Below are positions 19,909 to 29,488 of a stretch of 64,000 nucleotides of DNA, one piece after another; positions within the stretch are counted from its first letter, which is position 1; the number at the start of each line of letters is the position of its first letter. This DNA is from Litchfieldia stipae. GTDB lineage: Bacteria > Bacillota > Bacilli > Bacillales > Bacillaceae_L. The translations under genes and the position numbers were made by a program. The stretch is from assembly GCF_014837155.1 (NCBI RefSeq), contig NZ_JACYHA010000005.1, positions 124,001 through 188,000 on the forward strand, written 5' to 3'. Under the pieces are notes generated by a model that saw only the letters and a list, made by a program, of their open reading frames with translations, did not search any database and was not told where the DNA came from.

Positions 19909-21147
19909 TCACTCACCTTGTCCAATAATAGCTAACTTTTTCGTTTTTTCTAATATATCATCTGGATTGACTGTAATTCTTGCAACACCTGTCTCCATTG
20001 CAGCTCGTGCAACCGAAGCAGCCACAATCGGTGCCACTCTTGGATCAAATGGTGCTGGAATCACGTATTCAGCTGATAATTGGTCTTCAGAAATCAAAGA
20101 TGCAATGGCCTCTACTGCTGCCATTTTCATTTGTTCATTTATATGAGTTGCACGGACGTCAAGTGCACCTCTAAATATTCCTGGAAAAGCTAGTACGTTA
20201 TTTACTTGGTTAGGAAAATCTGAGCGACCTGTACCAACGACTTTTGCTCCAGCTTTTTTCGCTTCTTCAGGCATGATTTCTGGATTCGGGTTAGCCATGG
20301 CAAAAATAATCGGATCCTCATTCATAGATTTCACCATTTCACTCGTTAATGCACCTTCGACCGAAACACCAATAAATACGTCTGTTCCTTTAATAACATC
20401 TGCAAGACTACCTTCAATCTTGTTACGGTTCGTATATTCAGCAACCTCTGCTTTTACTGTGTTCATCCCGTATGAACGACCTTCAAAGATCGCCCCCTTT
20501 GAATCACACATTACAATGTCCCTTACCCCGTAATGGTATAACAATTTAATAATGGCAATTCCAGCTGCGCCAGCTCCATTTGCAACAACCTTAATCTCTG
20601 ACATTGATTTTTCAACCAACTTAAGAGCATTTACTAATCCAGCAACAGTTACAATGGCTGTCCCATGCTGATCATCATGGAAAATAGGAATATTGGTTTC
20701 TTTTTTTAGTCTTTCTTCTATAACGAAGCAATTTGGTGCTGCGATGTCTTCAAGATTCACTCCACCAAATGTTGGCTCTAATAATTTAACGGTCTCAATT
20801 ATTTTCTCGACATCTGTTGTGTTTAGACAGATTGGGAAGGCATCAACTCCTGCAAAGCTTTTAAATAGGACAGCCTTTCCTTCCATCACAGGTAACGCAG
20901 CTTCTGGCCCAATATTTCCAAGCCCTAATACTGCTGTTCCGTCAGATACGACAGCAACCATATTGCCCTTCATTGTATAATCGTATACTTTACTTTTGTC
21001 ATCATAAATATCTTTGCAAGGCTCTGCTACACCAGGTGAATATGCTAGGCTTAAGTCCTTTGCATTTTTCACTTGAACCTTTGATTTTGTTTCAAGCTTT
21101 CCTTTGTGTAATTGGTGCATATGCAAGGCTTCTTCACGTAAAGTCAT
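19909..21147 (-). CDS. ytsJ: malic enzyme (YtsJ type)
   Basis: Oxidative decarboxylation of malate to pyruvate; the B. subtilis orthologue YtsJ, in the same place between dnaE and accD, is NADP-preferring. 412 residues: N-terminal KAKDLSLAYSPGVAEPCKDI and catalytic Lys region (AVVSDGTAVLGLGNIGPEAALPVMEGKA), metal site PIFHDDQHGTAIV, and Rossmann domain KVVANGAGAAGIAIIKLL. The start chosen is the ATG at 21147 (GGGGAG 8-9 bases upstream) rather than the GTG three codons earlier, which abuts the ribosome site. Confidence 0.95.
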   Translation of the reverse strand: MTLREEALHMHQLHKGKLETKSKVQVKNAKDLSLAYSPGVAEPCKDIYDDKSKVYDYTMKGNMVAVVSDGTAVLGLGNIGPEAALPVMEGKAVLFKSFAGVDAFPICLNTTDVEKIIETVKLLEPTFGGVNLEDIAAPNCFVIEERLKKETNIPIFHDDQHGTAIVTVAGLVNALKLVEKSMSEIKVVANGAGAAGIAIIKLLYHYGVRDIVMCDSKGAIFEGRSYGMNTVKAEVAEYTNRNKIEGSLADVIKGTDVFIGVSVEGALTSEMVKSMNEDPIIFAMANPNPEIMPEEAKKAGAKVVGTGRSDFPNQVNNVLAFPGIFRGALDVRATHINEQMKMAAVEAIASLISEDQLSAEYVIPAPFDPRVAPIVAASVARAAMETGVARITVNPDDILEKTKKLAIIGQGE

Positions 21148-21187
21148 TAAGCTCACTCCCCAAAATGATCAATCCGATTTTTTCTTA

Positions 21188-21358
21188 GACTGTTTTCATA
21201 TAGATTATTGTTTACCACTCCGCGTCCTGTGGGGCGACCGGTGAGCCTCCTCGTCGCAAGCTCCTGTGGGGTCTCACTTTGCTCACCAATCCCACTGGAG
21301 TCTACGTGTATTCAGGCTGCTAGAGACTATCAAAACAACACACTTTTTATGAACAGTT
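21188..21358 (+). repeat. degenerate MITE-like repeat copy A
   Basis: A decayed copy of the palindromic repeat family. The left end reads GACTGTTTTC and the right end, reversed, AACTGTTC, degenerate versions of the GGCTGTTTTC terminus of the intact copies. The interior has the same blocks as the long copy at 36924: CACTCCGCGTCCTGTGGGG, GAGCCTCCTCGTCGC, GGGGTCTCACTTTG and GTGTATTCAGGCTGCTAG. No exact target duplication remains. It fills most of the 400-base gap between malic enzyme and dnaE, which has no gene. Confidence 0.8.
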
Positions 21359-21498
21359 TTATTCTTATTTATCGTTTATTTAAGTGAAATCCCAGTGGTC
21401 TGACCACGTTGACTCTTACAATATTAACATATTTTTTCCTGATGTACATCGTATTTTATCAAATTAGATGTCCTCATCACCTACTCAGGTTATAGACT

Positions 21499-21549
21499 AG
21501 TAGCCTGAATACTCTTCTCCCACAAGGGTCTACATGTATTCAGGCTGCT
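21499..21549. repeat. core remnant B of the MITE-like repeat / hairpin after dnaE
   Basis: AGTAGCCTGAATAC and GTATTCAGGCTGCT, the inner inverted repeat of the family, flank a shortened centre. Outer ends are gone. It lies 11 bases past the dnaE stop and would form a stem of about 14 bp in the dnaE transcript, so it may serve as its 3' end; no other terminator is seen there. Confidence 0.65.
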
Positions 21550-21560
21550 CGTATTTCACT

Positions 21561-24500
21561 TTATTTTAGTACAACATTTTTCTCTCCTAAGAGGTCTTTA
21601 AGTTGTTCAATAGCGTTTGATTGGGTGGAGACCCAGAATTCGCGTTGAAGTGCGATGGTTTTTTGATTATTTTCATAATAGATGACTACTTCTGTCGTCC
21701 CATTGTGTTGTTTTAAGATTTCCTTCAATTGATTTAACACATCATCTTGTTGGTGCTTTCCTTCAATCTTGAGAAATAGTTTGGTATTTAATTTACTTTT
21801 ACTAATTCCTTCTACTTCTTCGAATGTTTTAACAGCCTTCACAATAAATTGCAATCGACTCTCACGTTGTTCGACTGTTCCTTCAAGAAAGAGAATCTCA
21901 CCTTTTTTCAAATCATGAGAGAAACGCTTGTAGACAGTCGGAAAAACCACAGCATCCATGTCGCCAGTCTCATCACTCATCGTTAGAAAGGCCATGACCT
22001 CACCTTTTTTCGTACGAATCGTCCTTTCAGCCGTAAGTAACACACATAGTAGCCTCTTTTGATTTGTAGGATTTACACCAGAAAGATCAGCAATTTGGAC
22101 TGAAACCTGACTATTTAATTTACTTAGGACTGTACTCACAGGATGACTTGATAAGTAAAATCCGAGCGCCTCTTTTTCTAATTTCAGGGTTTCCTCTTGA
22201 GAAAAAGGAGAGACCTCCACGTATTTAGGCTTAATCATGAATTCATCCTCATCATCAAATAAACCAAATTGATCATTACCTTTTGGATGTACTAATTCTG
22301 CATGTTCGATGGCAACATCAATTGTGGCAAGCATTGTTGCGCGGTTCTCACCAAACTCATCAAAAGCTCCTGAACAAATAAGAGATTCTAATACCCGTCG
22401 ATTTACATTCCGTGCAGAAACACGGATACAGAAATCAAATAAATCACGAAATGGCTTCTTTTTTCGCTCCTCTAAGATTTCACGTAAAGCGGCCACTCCA
22501 ACACTCTTCACTGCAGATAGACTAAATCGAATACCATTCCTTTCTACTAAAAAAGGGTATGTACTCTTATTAATAGATGGAGATAAAATTTTTATGCCTA
22601 TTTGTTTTGATTCTCTAATATATTGTGCTAATTTTTCTTCATTTCCAACAGCACTAGTCAACAAGGCAGCTGTAAAATAGGTTCGATAATTTGCTTTTAA
22701 ATAGGCTAATTGATAAGCAATCATACTATAAGCAACAGCATGGCTTCGATTAAATCCATAGTTTGCAAATCGAACAATTAAATCATAGATTGCCTCTGCT
22801 ACTTGCTGATCATAGCCCCGACTGATACAGCCTTTTACAAAATGAACACGTTCTTGATCTAAGACTTCCTTTTTCTTTTTACTTACCGCTCTTCTTAATA
22901 AATCCGCTTCACCTAATGAGAAGCCCGCCATTTTTGAAGCAATCTGCATAATTTGCTCCTGATACACAATCACTCCATAAGTTTGCTTTAAGATAGGTTC
23001 AAGATCAGCATGGGGATACATGACCTGTTCTTTTCTGTGCTTCCTTGCAATATACAGTGGTATATTCTCCATTGGACCAGGTCGATACAATGCGTTAACT
23101 GCCACAATATCTTCTAACTCAGTTGGTCTTAACCGTTCTAATACATTTCTCATTCCACTTGATTCTAGCTGGAAGATTCCAGTTGTATCTCCACTACTTA
23201 GGAGCGAAAACGTGTTAGAATCATTAGTCGGAATGGTTGTAAGGTCAACAGTTTGTCCAGTATTTTTCTTTATTAGTGTAATGATTTGATCGATTAAGGT
23301 TAGGTTCCGTAATCCGAGAAAGTCCATTTTTAACAAGCCAATCTCCTCAAGAATCTCCATTGAAAATTGGGTTAAGTATACGTCTTGATGACCTTCTTGG
23401 ATAGGAATTAACTCTGTAAGTGGTTGTTCACTTATGACCACACCCGCAGCATGTGTTGACGTATGTCGTGGTAATCCTTCTAGCTTTAGCGCTATTTCAA
23501 AAATCTTATTACCCATTTCTGATTTTCTTAGATACTCTTGCAGTCCCTTTGATTCTGTTCTAGCTTGACTTAATGTGATTCCGAGTCTAGATGGGACCTG
23601 CTTTGCGATAAAGTCTGCCTCTTTACTAGGTATTCCCATAACTCTCCCAACATCACGTAGCACAGCTCGAGCTGATAAGGTTCCGAATGTGATAATTTGA
23701 GCCACATGTAGTTGTCCATATTTACTTGCTACATACTCAATAAGCTCATCACGACGATTATCTGGAAAATCGATATCAATATCTGGCATTGATATTCTTT
23801 CAGGATTTAAGAAACGTTCAAATAATAACGAATGTTTAATAGGATCTACATCTGTAATTTTCAGTACATATGCAACAAGTGAGCCAGCAGCAGATCCACG
23901 TCCTGGTCCTGTTAAGATGCCTTGTTCATGTGCATATTTCATAAAGTCCCAAACAATTAAAAAATAATCACTAAATCGCATTTTCATGATTACTTCAAGT
24001 TCATAGGTCAATCGTTCATAATATTCTTCACTTGGTTCTATATATCTCTCCTTGAGCCCCTTCATACAAACCCTTGCTAAATAATCATCCGCCGACTCTT
24101 GATTAGGGACTGAATATTTGGGCAGAGCCATTTTTCCAAGCTCAATTTCGACTTGACACTTTTCAGCAATATCAATGGAATGTTGAAGCAGACTAGGGGA
24201 ATCTGAGAATAGCTCTATCATTTCTTGTTTGGACTTAAAATAATATTCATGACTACTAAGTTGAAAACGGTCATCCTCTGATAGCTTTGTGCCATTTCGA
24301 ATATTAACTAAGCATTCAAATGCGAGCACGTCATCTTTCGCTAAATATTGAACATCATTAGTAGCTACAAGTGGAATTTGTGTTCGCCTACTAAGTTCTT
24401 TTAGGTGAAAATGTAATTCAGTCTCTTCTTTCAGCCCAAGTTTTTGTAATGATAAATAAAAATCTCCAACCTCAAAACATTTTCGATAAAAATTGATGGA

Positions 24501-24938
24501 GGCGGTAGCTTCTTCAAGTAAGTTTCTCATTAAAAATTGTTCAATTTCACCATCGATACCAGGGGTGATGCCAATAAGTCCCTTACTATAATGTTTGAGC
24601 CACTTCTTTGGTATCCCATTTTTGGACTTTGTTTGAACAATGCTACTTATTTTTAATAGATTACGATAACCTTCCTCATTCTTAGCTAATAAAATAAGTG
24701 GAGAAGCTTGATTTAATTCATCATCTATTAATACTGAAACGGTTAAACCAATGATTGGCTTAATTCCAAACTTTTTGCATTCTTTATAGAAGTGAACAGC
24801 TCCGTACATGACATTATCATCTGTAATAGCGAGAGCTCTATATCCGAATTCATTCGCTTTTTTCACCAATTCTTCTATCCTCACTGAACTAGAAAGCAAA
24901 CTATACCCGCTATTTACCTGAAGATGTACATAGGACAT
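21561..24938 (-). CDS. dnaE: DNA polymerase III alpha subunit DnaE
   Basis: Replicative polymerase of the DnaE class, which in Bacillus extends primers before hand-off to PolC. 1125 residues. The PHP domain is at the N-terminus (YVHLQVNSGYSLLSSSVRIEEL); the C-family palm has its catalytic acids in MPDIDIDFPD and MDFLGLRNLTLID. HHH and OB-fold (LTMSDETGDMDAVVFP) domains complete it. No proofreading domain is inserted, unlike PolC. Followed by repeat remnant B. ATG at 24938 after a purine-rich GGAGGGAAAAC site. Confidence 0.97.
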   Translation of the reverse strand: MSYVHLQVNSGYSLLSSSVRIEELVKKANEFGYRALAITDDNVMYGAVHFYKECKKFGIKPIIGLTVSVLIDDELNQASPLILLAKNEEGYRNLLKISSIVQTKSKNGIPKKWLKHYSKGLIGITPGIDGEIEQFLMRNLLEEATASINFYRKCFEVGDFYLSLQKLGLKEETELHFHLKELSRRTQIPLVATNDVQYLAKDDVLAFECLVNIRNGTKLSEDDRFQLSSHEYYFKSKQEMIELFSDSPSLLQHSIDIAEKCQVEIELGKMALPKYSVPNQESADDYLARVCMKGLKERYIEPSEEYYERLTYELEVIMKMRFSDYFLIVWDFMKYAHEQGILTGPGRGSAAGSLVAYVLKITDVDPIKHSLLFERFLNPERISMPDIDIDFPDNRRDELIEYVASKYGQLHVAQIITFGTLSARAVLRDVGRVMGIPSKEADFIAKQVPSRLGITLSQARTESKGLQEYLRKSEMGNKIFEIALKLEGLPRHTSTHAAGVVISEQPLTELIPIQEGHQDVYLTQFSMEILEEIGLLKMDFLGLRNLTLIDQIITLIKKNTGQTVDLTTIPTNDSNTFSLLSSGDTTGIFQLESSGMRNVLERLRPTELEDIVAVNALYRPGPMENIPLYIARKHRKEQVMYPHADLEPILKQTYGVIVYQEQIMQIASKMAGFSLGEADLLRRAVSKKKKEVLDQERVHFVKGCISRGYDQQVAEAIYDLIVRFANYGFNRSHAVAYSMIAYQLAYLKANYRTYFTAALLTSAVGNEEKLAQYIRESKQIGIKILSPSINKSTYPFLVERNGIRFSLSAVKSVGVAALREILEERKKKPFRDLFDFCIRVSARNVNRRVLESLICSGAFDEFGENRATMLATIDVAIEHAELVHPKGNDQFGLFDDEDEFMIKPKYVEVSPFSQEETLKLEKEALGFYLSSHPVSTVLSKLNSQVSVQIADLSGVNPTNQKRLLCVLLTAERTIRTKKGEVMAFLTMSDETGDMDAVVFPTVYKRFSHDLKKGEILFLEGTVEQRESRLQFIVKAVKTFEEVEGISKSKLNTKLFLKIEGKHQQDDVLNQLKEILKQHNGTTEVVIYYENNQKTIALQREFWVSTQSNAIEQLKDLLGEKNVVLK

Positions 24939-25028
24939 GTGTTTTCCCTCCTCCCGAACGAACTTTCTTTTTTTATATTATAGTCTTTAAAAAATGTACA
25001 GACAAATAAAGAATCTCTGACATTGAAT

Positions 25029-25058
25029 TCATACTTAGTGAAGTTTGTCCATATACAT
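25029..25058 (+). promoter_or_regulatory. candidate SigmaE promoter for ytrHI
   Basis: TCATACT and CATATACAT are spaced by 14 bases, close to the mother-cell SigmaE pattern (-35 ATA-containing, -10 CATAC/ACAT). ytrHI belongs to the SigmaE regulon in B. subtilis. Pattern match only. Confidence 0.4.
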
Positions 25059-25097
25059 GAAGTATCTCATGGTTGTGAGTAGAAAGGATGATTACGC

Positions 25098-25436
25098 TTG
25101 GAAATAAAAGAAGCTTTTTTTCCAGCATTTATTCATAGTTACTTTATTGCGTTAGGTGTGTTATTAGGTGGTTGTCTCATCGGTGGAATCGGGGCCTTTA
25201 TCTCTGGTGAACCTCCATTGACTGAGATCTTTCGAATGGCAAATAAATTAAAAATATGGGCATTGGTTGCTGCAATTGGAGGAACCTTTGATGCATTTAA
25301 CAGTTTTGAACGGGGTCTTTTGAATGGACAGACGAAAGATTTATTTAAGCAATTTCTTTTAATTATTTCCGCAATGGGCGGTGCACAATCTGGCTGGACC
25401 ATTATTGTCTGGCTTACACAGGAGCATATTTCATAA
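25098..25436 (+). CDS. ytrH: sporulation membrane protein YtrH
   Basis: 112-residue membrane protein with about three helices (AFFPAFIHSYFIALGVLLGGCLIGGIGAF; LKIWALVAAIGGTFDAF; LLIISAMGGAQSGWTIIVWLT). It is the YtrH family, made in the mother cell and needed for efficient sporulation in B. subtilis; molecular role unknown. Starts at TTG after AAAGGATG. Its TAA and the ytrI ATG share a base, so the two are translated together. Confidence 0.88.
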   Translation: MEIKEAFFPAFIHSYFIALGVLLGGCLIGGIGAFISGEPPLTEIFRMANKLKIWALVAAIGGTFDAFNSFERGLLNGQTKDLFKQFLLIISAMGGAQSGWTIIVWLTQEHIS

Positions 25437-25939
25437 TGAGAATCCCACCATTTTATCAAAGAGCAAGCTGGCAACGTTTTTTTGGAGGAATCGTCATTGG
25501 TGCCTTAATAAGTTGGTTTGTATTTATATTTCAATATGGTGTCTTTCAAGAAAAGCAAGTAAAAATTATCACAAAGCAACAGGATCGGATCACGAATCTA
25601 GAACAAAATTTAGAAACATTAATGGAAAATAACTCGAAACTGAATGAAGAAAACAAGAGTAAACTAAAGATTCAAGATTTCAAAGTTCAGCTTGTTGATG
25701 CTGAGAAATTTAATTTAGCTCCATTACAAATTCATAAAATCACAGATGATGTCTTAAAGGAACTTAACCACCTAATTGCGATGGACATTGAAAGCTTAAC
25801 GAAAAACAAAGAGCTTCTACGTAAAGCAATCGAAAATAAACCATATGAAATCGATGATAAAATCTATAAATTACAACTATATGCAGTTTACTTTGATACG
25901 ACGCTTGAGCTTTCATTAAAAATCACTTTAGCCAATTAA
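25436..25939 (+). CDS. ytrI: sporulation membrane protein YtrI
   Basis: 167 residues: one N-terminal membrane helix (about 14-36), a short coiled-coil (EKQVKIITKQQDRITNLEQNLETLMENN), and a soluble C-terminal domain presumably outside the membrane. Matches YtrI, partner of YtrH in B. subtilis, required for normal spore formation with no known biochemical activity. Co-translated with ytrH. Confidence 0.85.
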   Translation: MRIPPFYQRASWQRFFGGIVIGALISWFVFIFQYGVFQEKQVKIITKQQDRITNLEQNLETLMENNSKLNEENKSKLKIQDFKVQLVDAEKFNLAPLQIHKITDDVLKELNHLIAMDIESLTKNKELLRKAIENKPYEIDDKIYKLQLYAVYFDTTLELSLKITLAN

Positions 25940-26040
25940 GCAAATATGAATATTTATTGAAAAGTTCTGAATATACTGGCATTTACCCATGGAAGTAGTT
26001 ACAATAAAGAAAAAAAGAGATTTTCATGGGGGAATGTTAG

Positions 26041-26232
26041 ATGCACATTATCCAGCGGAAAAAGCTTGTGAAAGAAAAAGTCGACCGTCTTAAGAATGGG
26101 TATTCTGCGTATGCTGAATCACAAGAAGTTGCTACTCTCCTAAAGAAGGAAATCCAAGCACTTAATCTGCATGTCTATGAAGATGTTACCGAGGTTGGAT
26201 CCTGGTTTATTCCTGACAAATTTAATCAGTAA
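26041..26232 (+). CDS. small conserved hypothetical protein (63 aa)
   Basis: 63-residue soluble, charged protein (MHIIQRKKLVKEKVDRLKNGYSAYAESQEVA in pattern: basic N-terminus, acidic middle, aromatic C-terminus with SWFIPDKF). The ATG follows GGGGG 7 bases upstream, a good ribosome site. Its position between ytrI and nrnA suggests it corresponds to the small Bacillus protein YtzJ, but I am not certain of that name. Function unknown. An imperfect hairpin (AAGTG-CGTT / AACG-CACTT) with an inner GAGC/GCTC stem lies between it and the convergent nrnA. Confidence 0.7.
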   Translation: MHIIQRKKLVKEKVDRLKNGYSAYAESQEVATLLKKEIQALNLHVYEDVTEVGSWFIPDKFNQ

Positions 26233-26315
26233 AAGTAAAGACTATTAAAAAAGTGCCGTTAGATAATGAGCATATTTTTTTGCTCCATTGTACAACGACA
26301 CTTCCTAATGGTCTT

Positions 26316-27251
26316 TTATTTTTGGCAAAGCTCTTTTAAATCCTCGACTAATGGGTCTACCTCATCCCACGAGTAGATTGAGGCACCTGCTGCTAATGGA
26401 TGTCCTCCTCCACCATATTTTTGTGCAATTTGATTGATCGTTGGCCCTTTTGAGCGAAGTCTCACTCTAATCTGGTCTTCTTCTTCAACAAAGAATACCC
26501 AAGCCTTGATTCCTTCAATATTGCCTAGTATTCTCACCAATTGTGAGGCATCAGAGGCATTGACATGATATTGTTTTAGAATTTCTTTTGAAATCTTCAT
26601 AAATGCAACGCCTTCTGTTGTTACTTCAAAATGTTGCAGCACATAACCACTTAATCTTGATACACTTTCCTTCGTGTTATATAGATTCTCGTAAATATCA
26701 GAGAACGAAAAGCCATAGCTTACTAGCTCACCAGCATATGTAAATGTCCTTGGATTTGTACTTGGAAAGAGGAATCTTCCGGTATCTCCAATAATTCCAG
26801 CATAAATAAGTCTTGCTGCTTCTTTTGTTAATCTAAGTCCAGCTGACTTCCCATGTAAATATAACTCATAGATTAACTCACTTGTAGAACTTGAGCTTGT
26901 ATCTACCCATACAAGGTCTCCATAAGGATCTTCATTTGGATGATGGTCGATTTTTATCATTTTATCAGCCAGCTTATAACGGTCATCACAGATTCTTTCT
27001 TGATTTGCTGTATCACAAATTATCGCTAATGCACCATTATATGTTTCATCAGAAATGGTATCCAGCTTATATAGAAATTCTAAAGAAGGTTCACTTTTAC
27101 CAACAACATAGATCGTTTTATCTGGAAAGGAGGCTTTTAGTAGTTCTGCCAGTCCACATTGAGAGCCATATGCATCTGGGTCTGGACGCACATGTCGATG
27201 GATAATAATTGTATCGTATTCTTTAATCGTATTTATAATTTGTTCTTTCAT
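26316..27251 (-). CDS. nrnA: NrnA, DHH-family oligoribonuclease / pAp phosphatase
   Basis: Degrades very short RNA and converts 3'-phosphoadenosine 5'-phosphate to AMP; known as YtqI in B. subtilis. 311 residues. Motif I-like HVRPDPDAYGSQ, motif II CDTANQERI and motif III IDHHPNEDPYGD supply metal ligands, and DHHA1 ends with GGGGHPLAAGAS. Monocistronic on the minus strand, convergent with the 63-residue gene. Confidence 0.95.
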   Translation of the reverse strand: MKEQIINTIKEYDTIIIHRHVRPDPDAYGSQCGLAELLKASFPDKTIYVVGKSEPSLEFLYKLDTISDETYNGALAIICDTANQERICDDRYKLADKMIKIDHHPNEDPYGDLVWVDTSSSSTSELIYELYLHGKSAGLRLTKEAARLIYAGIIGDTGRFLFPSTNPRTFTYAGELVSYGFSFSDIYENLYNTKESVSRLSGYVLQHFEVTTEGVAFMKISKEILKQYHVNASDASQLVRILGNIEGIKAWVFFVEEEDQIRVRLRSKGPTINQIAQKYGGGGHPLAAGASIYSWDEVDPLVEDLKELCQK

Positions 27252-27385
27252 TTTAAAAGCATCTCCTTATACTGTAAGCAAACATATAGCTATTAAATTC
27301 GCCAAAACAATTTCCCCCTAGATTATTTCATGATTTATCAGTAAAATAGATGTAGAAAAATCGTAAATGGAGGACTTATCAATAC

Positions 27386-27682
27386 ATGCCTATACTTGTA
27401 GTTCTAATCGTGATCACATTCGCTTTTTATCTATTTTATAAAACAAAGTATTTTCGAAGTAAACGTCCCATTGAAAGACAATGGCTTTCATCAAAATCAA
27501 GTATTGCATTAGGAATATTTGTAGCCTTGTTCGCTATTAACGCTGTATATCTTCACCAATCAACAGTCTCCTTTATCGTAGCTGCTGTATTATTACTCGT
27601 TGGAGTAGGAAGCATTTGGGCTGGTGTTCGTGCATATCGATATTTCTTACCGTTAGTCATCGAGGAATCTGCAAAACAATAA
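27386..27682 (+). CDS. ytpI: YtpI-like small membrane protein
   Basis: 98 residues with three predicted membrane helices (PILVVLIVITFAFYLFYK; IALGIFVALFAINAVYL; FIVAAVLLLVGVGSIWAGVRAY). Matches the YtpI family by pattern and by place between nrnA and ytoI. Function unknown. GGAGGAC stands about 9 bases before the ATG. Confidence 0.75.
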   Translation: MPILVVLIVITFAFYLFYKTKYFRSKRPIERQWLSSKSSIALGIFVALFAINAVYLHQSTVSFIVAAVLLLVGVGSIWAGVRAYRYFLPLVIEESAKQ

Positions 27683-27685
27683 GAT

Positions 27686-27719
27686 TTTTTAAAAGGGATG
27701 CAGGAGCATCCCTTTTTTT
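27686..27719. terminator. bidirectional terminator between ytpI and ytoI
   Basis: AAAGGGATGC and GCATCCCTTT pair around AGGA with T runs on both strands; the ytoI stop lies within its far arm. Confidence 0.88.
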
Positions 27720-29034
27720 AACGGTCAATTAATTGAACCATCATCATCGCCTTACCAACGACAACTCCTTCATTAAAAACCTCAACATCCACTTTACCAA
27801 ACTTTCTTCCCACTTCTAAAACCTTTGGCTTAATTTCAATTATACTATCAATTTGAACTGGTTTAATAAAATAAATGGTGATATTCTCAACAACAAGATC
27901 CCCTTTTTTATACGAACGGAGAACTCGGTTAGCAGCTTCAGTCACAATCGTTGTAAAGACTCCATACGAAATAGTCCCTAAATAATTGGTCATTTGTGGT
28001 GTAACCCCACATCTGTAGACGATTTCACCTTTAACATCAGAAGTCGAATCTTCAAACTGGCTTGTAATGATATCCTCAATCGTTTCCCCAACCTGTGGCT
28101 GGCGACCAATCATTTGAAGAGCTTTTAAGACATCTTGACGACTAATAATTCCTTGCAACTTATTATTTTGGTTAACAACAGGTAATACTTCTATCCCTTC
28201 CCACACCATCATATGAGATGCAGAGGCAACAGAGGTCTTTTCATTAACGGTCATTGGTTGCTTCGTCATCAGCTTTTCAACAGGAAAAGATGGGTCTCGT
28301 CCCATTACATCCTTAGAGGTAATGATCCCTACTACTTTCATTTGAGAATCAACGACTGGGAAACGACCATGACCTGTCTCTTGGTTATATTGATGCCAAT
28401 GGCCTACAGTATCAGTATTTTTGAGAAAAATCGTTTGATCAATCGATGTTAAAATATCTTCAACCAACACAATTTCCTTTTTAATTAACTGATCATAGAT
28501 GGCACGATTAATCATCGTCGCCACTGTGAATGTGTCATAACTAGTTGAAATAATTGGTAGTTCTACTTCATTAGCTAACTTTTTCACTTGCTCATCTGTA
28601 TCAAAGCCGCCTGTAATCAACACCGCTGCCCCTGTATTTAACGCATATTCATGTGCTTTCGTCCGATTCCCTACGATTAATAGGTTCCCAGCTCCGGTAT
28701 ATCTCATCATCGCGTCGATTTTCATTGCACCAATGACAAACTTATTCAATGTTTTATGAAGGCCAGTTCTGCCACCAAGTACTTGGCCATCAACAATATT
28801 GACAACCTCTGCAAATGTCAGCTTCTCAAAGTTTTCTTTCTTTTTTCTTTCAATACGGATTGTCCCAACACGTTCAATCGTACTGACATAGCCTTTATTT
28901 TCAGCTTCCTTAATCGCTCGGTAAGCAGTTCCTTCACTGACGGCCATATCCTTAGCAATTTGCCGAACCGATATTTTTTCACCAACTGGAAGTTCATCAA
29001 TGTACTGTAAGATTTGTTCATGCTTTGTTGCCAA
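27718..29034 (-). CDS. ytoI: YtoI: HTH, DRTGG, CBS pair and hot-dog domain protein
   Basis: Multidomain predicted regulator or sensor. In order: N-terminal winged helix (about 15-60, EKISVRQIAKDMAVSEGTAYRAIKEAE), DRTGG domain (about 70-170), two CBS motifs (about 190-310), and a C-terminal hot-dog thioesterase-like domain (about 335-438, LGTISYGVFTTIVTEAANR). CBS pairs usually bind adenylates. The cellular role is unknown. The start chosen is TTG at 29034 (ATKHEQIL), 9 bases after GAGG; a GTG three codons earlier touches the ribosome site and is unlikely. Confidence 0.88.
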   Translation of the reverse strand: MATKHEQILQYIDELPVGEKISVRQIAKDMAVSEGTAYRAIKEAENKGYVSTIERVGTIRIERKKKENFEKLTFAEVVNIVDGQVLGGRTGLHKTLNKFVIGAMKIDAMMRYTGAGNLLIVGNRTKAHEYALNTGAAVLITGGFDTDEQVKKLANEVELPIISTSYDTFTVATMINRAIYDQLIKKEIVLVEDILTSIDQTIFLKNTDTVGHWHQYNQETGHGRFPVVDSQMKVVGIITSKDVMGRDPSFPVEKLMTKQPMTVNEKTSVASASHMMVWEGIEVLPVVNQNNKLQGIISRQDVLKALQMIGRQPQVGETIEDIITSQFEDSTSDVKGEIVYRCGVTPQMTNYLGTISYGVFTTIVTEAANRVLRSYKKGDLVVENITIYFIKPVQIDSIIEIKPKVLEVGRKFGKVDVEVFNEGVVVGKAMMMVQLIDR

Positions 29035-29148
29035 CTGCGTCACCCTCTAGTCAATCTATTTCATAGACCATTTGTAAATGCTCCTTTTGATATAGTTACT
29101 ATTATATAGGTGAGTGTGGCTATATTCAATCAAAGGTTCCTCACTATT

Positions 29149-29394
29149 CTATTGATACTGTCTGATTCTGCGACCTTTTTGTGACATGTCTTTTCTTGTT
29201 CCAACAACTTGCTTTCTTTTTTTCGGACTATATAATAATCCGACTAAATTCCCACCGACTACAATCAATGCAAATCCAAGCCAAGCCATTGAAAATATAC
29301 CTTGTAACCCTGGCGCTTCAATCGATAAATTAGGGATGCCATAATAGAGTAGTAATCCGCAAATTAATAAACAAAGAATCAGTCTGTTCTTCAT
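29149..29394 (-). CDS. small two-helix membrane protein, unknown
   Basis: 81 residues starting MKNRLILCLLICGLLLYYG. Two membrane helices (about 5-17 and 31-54) are followed by a very basic tail (SPKKRKQVVGTRKDMSQKGRRIRQYQ), so the C-terminus is predicted to be cytoplasmic. The ATG has AGGAGG 7-8 bases upstream; an in-frame ATG 14 codons earlier lacks one. Not recognised beyond being a plausible conserved Bacillus membrane peptide. Confidence 0.65.
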   Translation of the reverse strand: MKNRLILCLLICGLLLYYGIPNLSIEAPGLQGIFSMAWLGFALIVVGGNLVGLLYSPKKRKQVVGTRKDMSQKGRRIRQYQ

Positions 29395-29488
29395 CAATAT
29401 TCCTCCTAGATAGATAGCTTGGTTCATTCTATGCACCCAACCATGAAAACATACATTTCTAGAAGAATCCTTCTTTAGAACTTGTCAC

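Noticed and set aside
21157-21560. Possible insertion sequence between malic enzyme and dnaE
   Set aside because: No transposase fragment in any frame; the sequence is explained by two non-coding repeat copies.
22309-22680. 123-codon plus-strand frame inside dnaE
   Set aside because: Antisense to conserved DnaE sequence and without a ribosome site.
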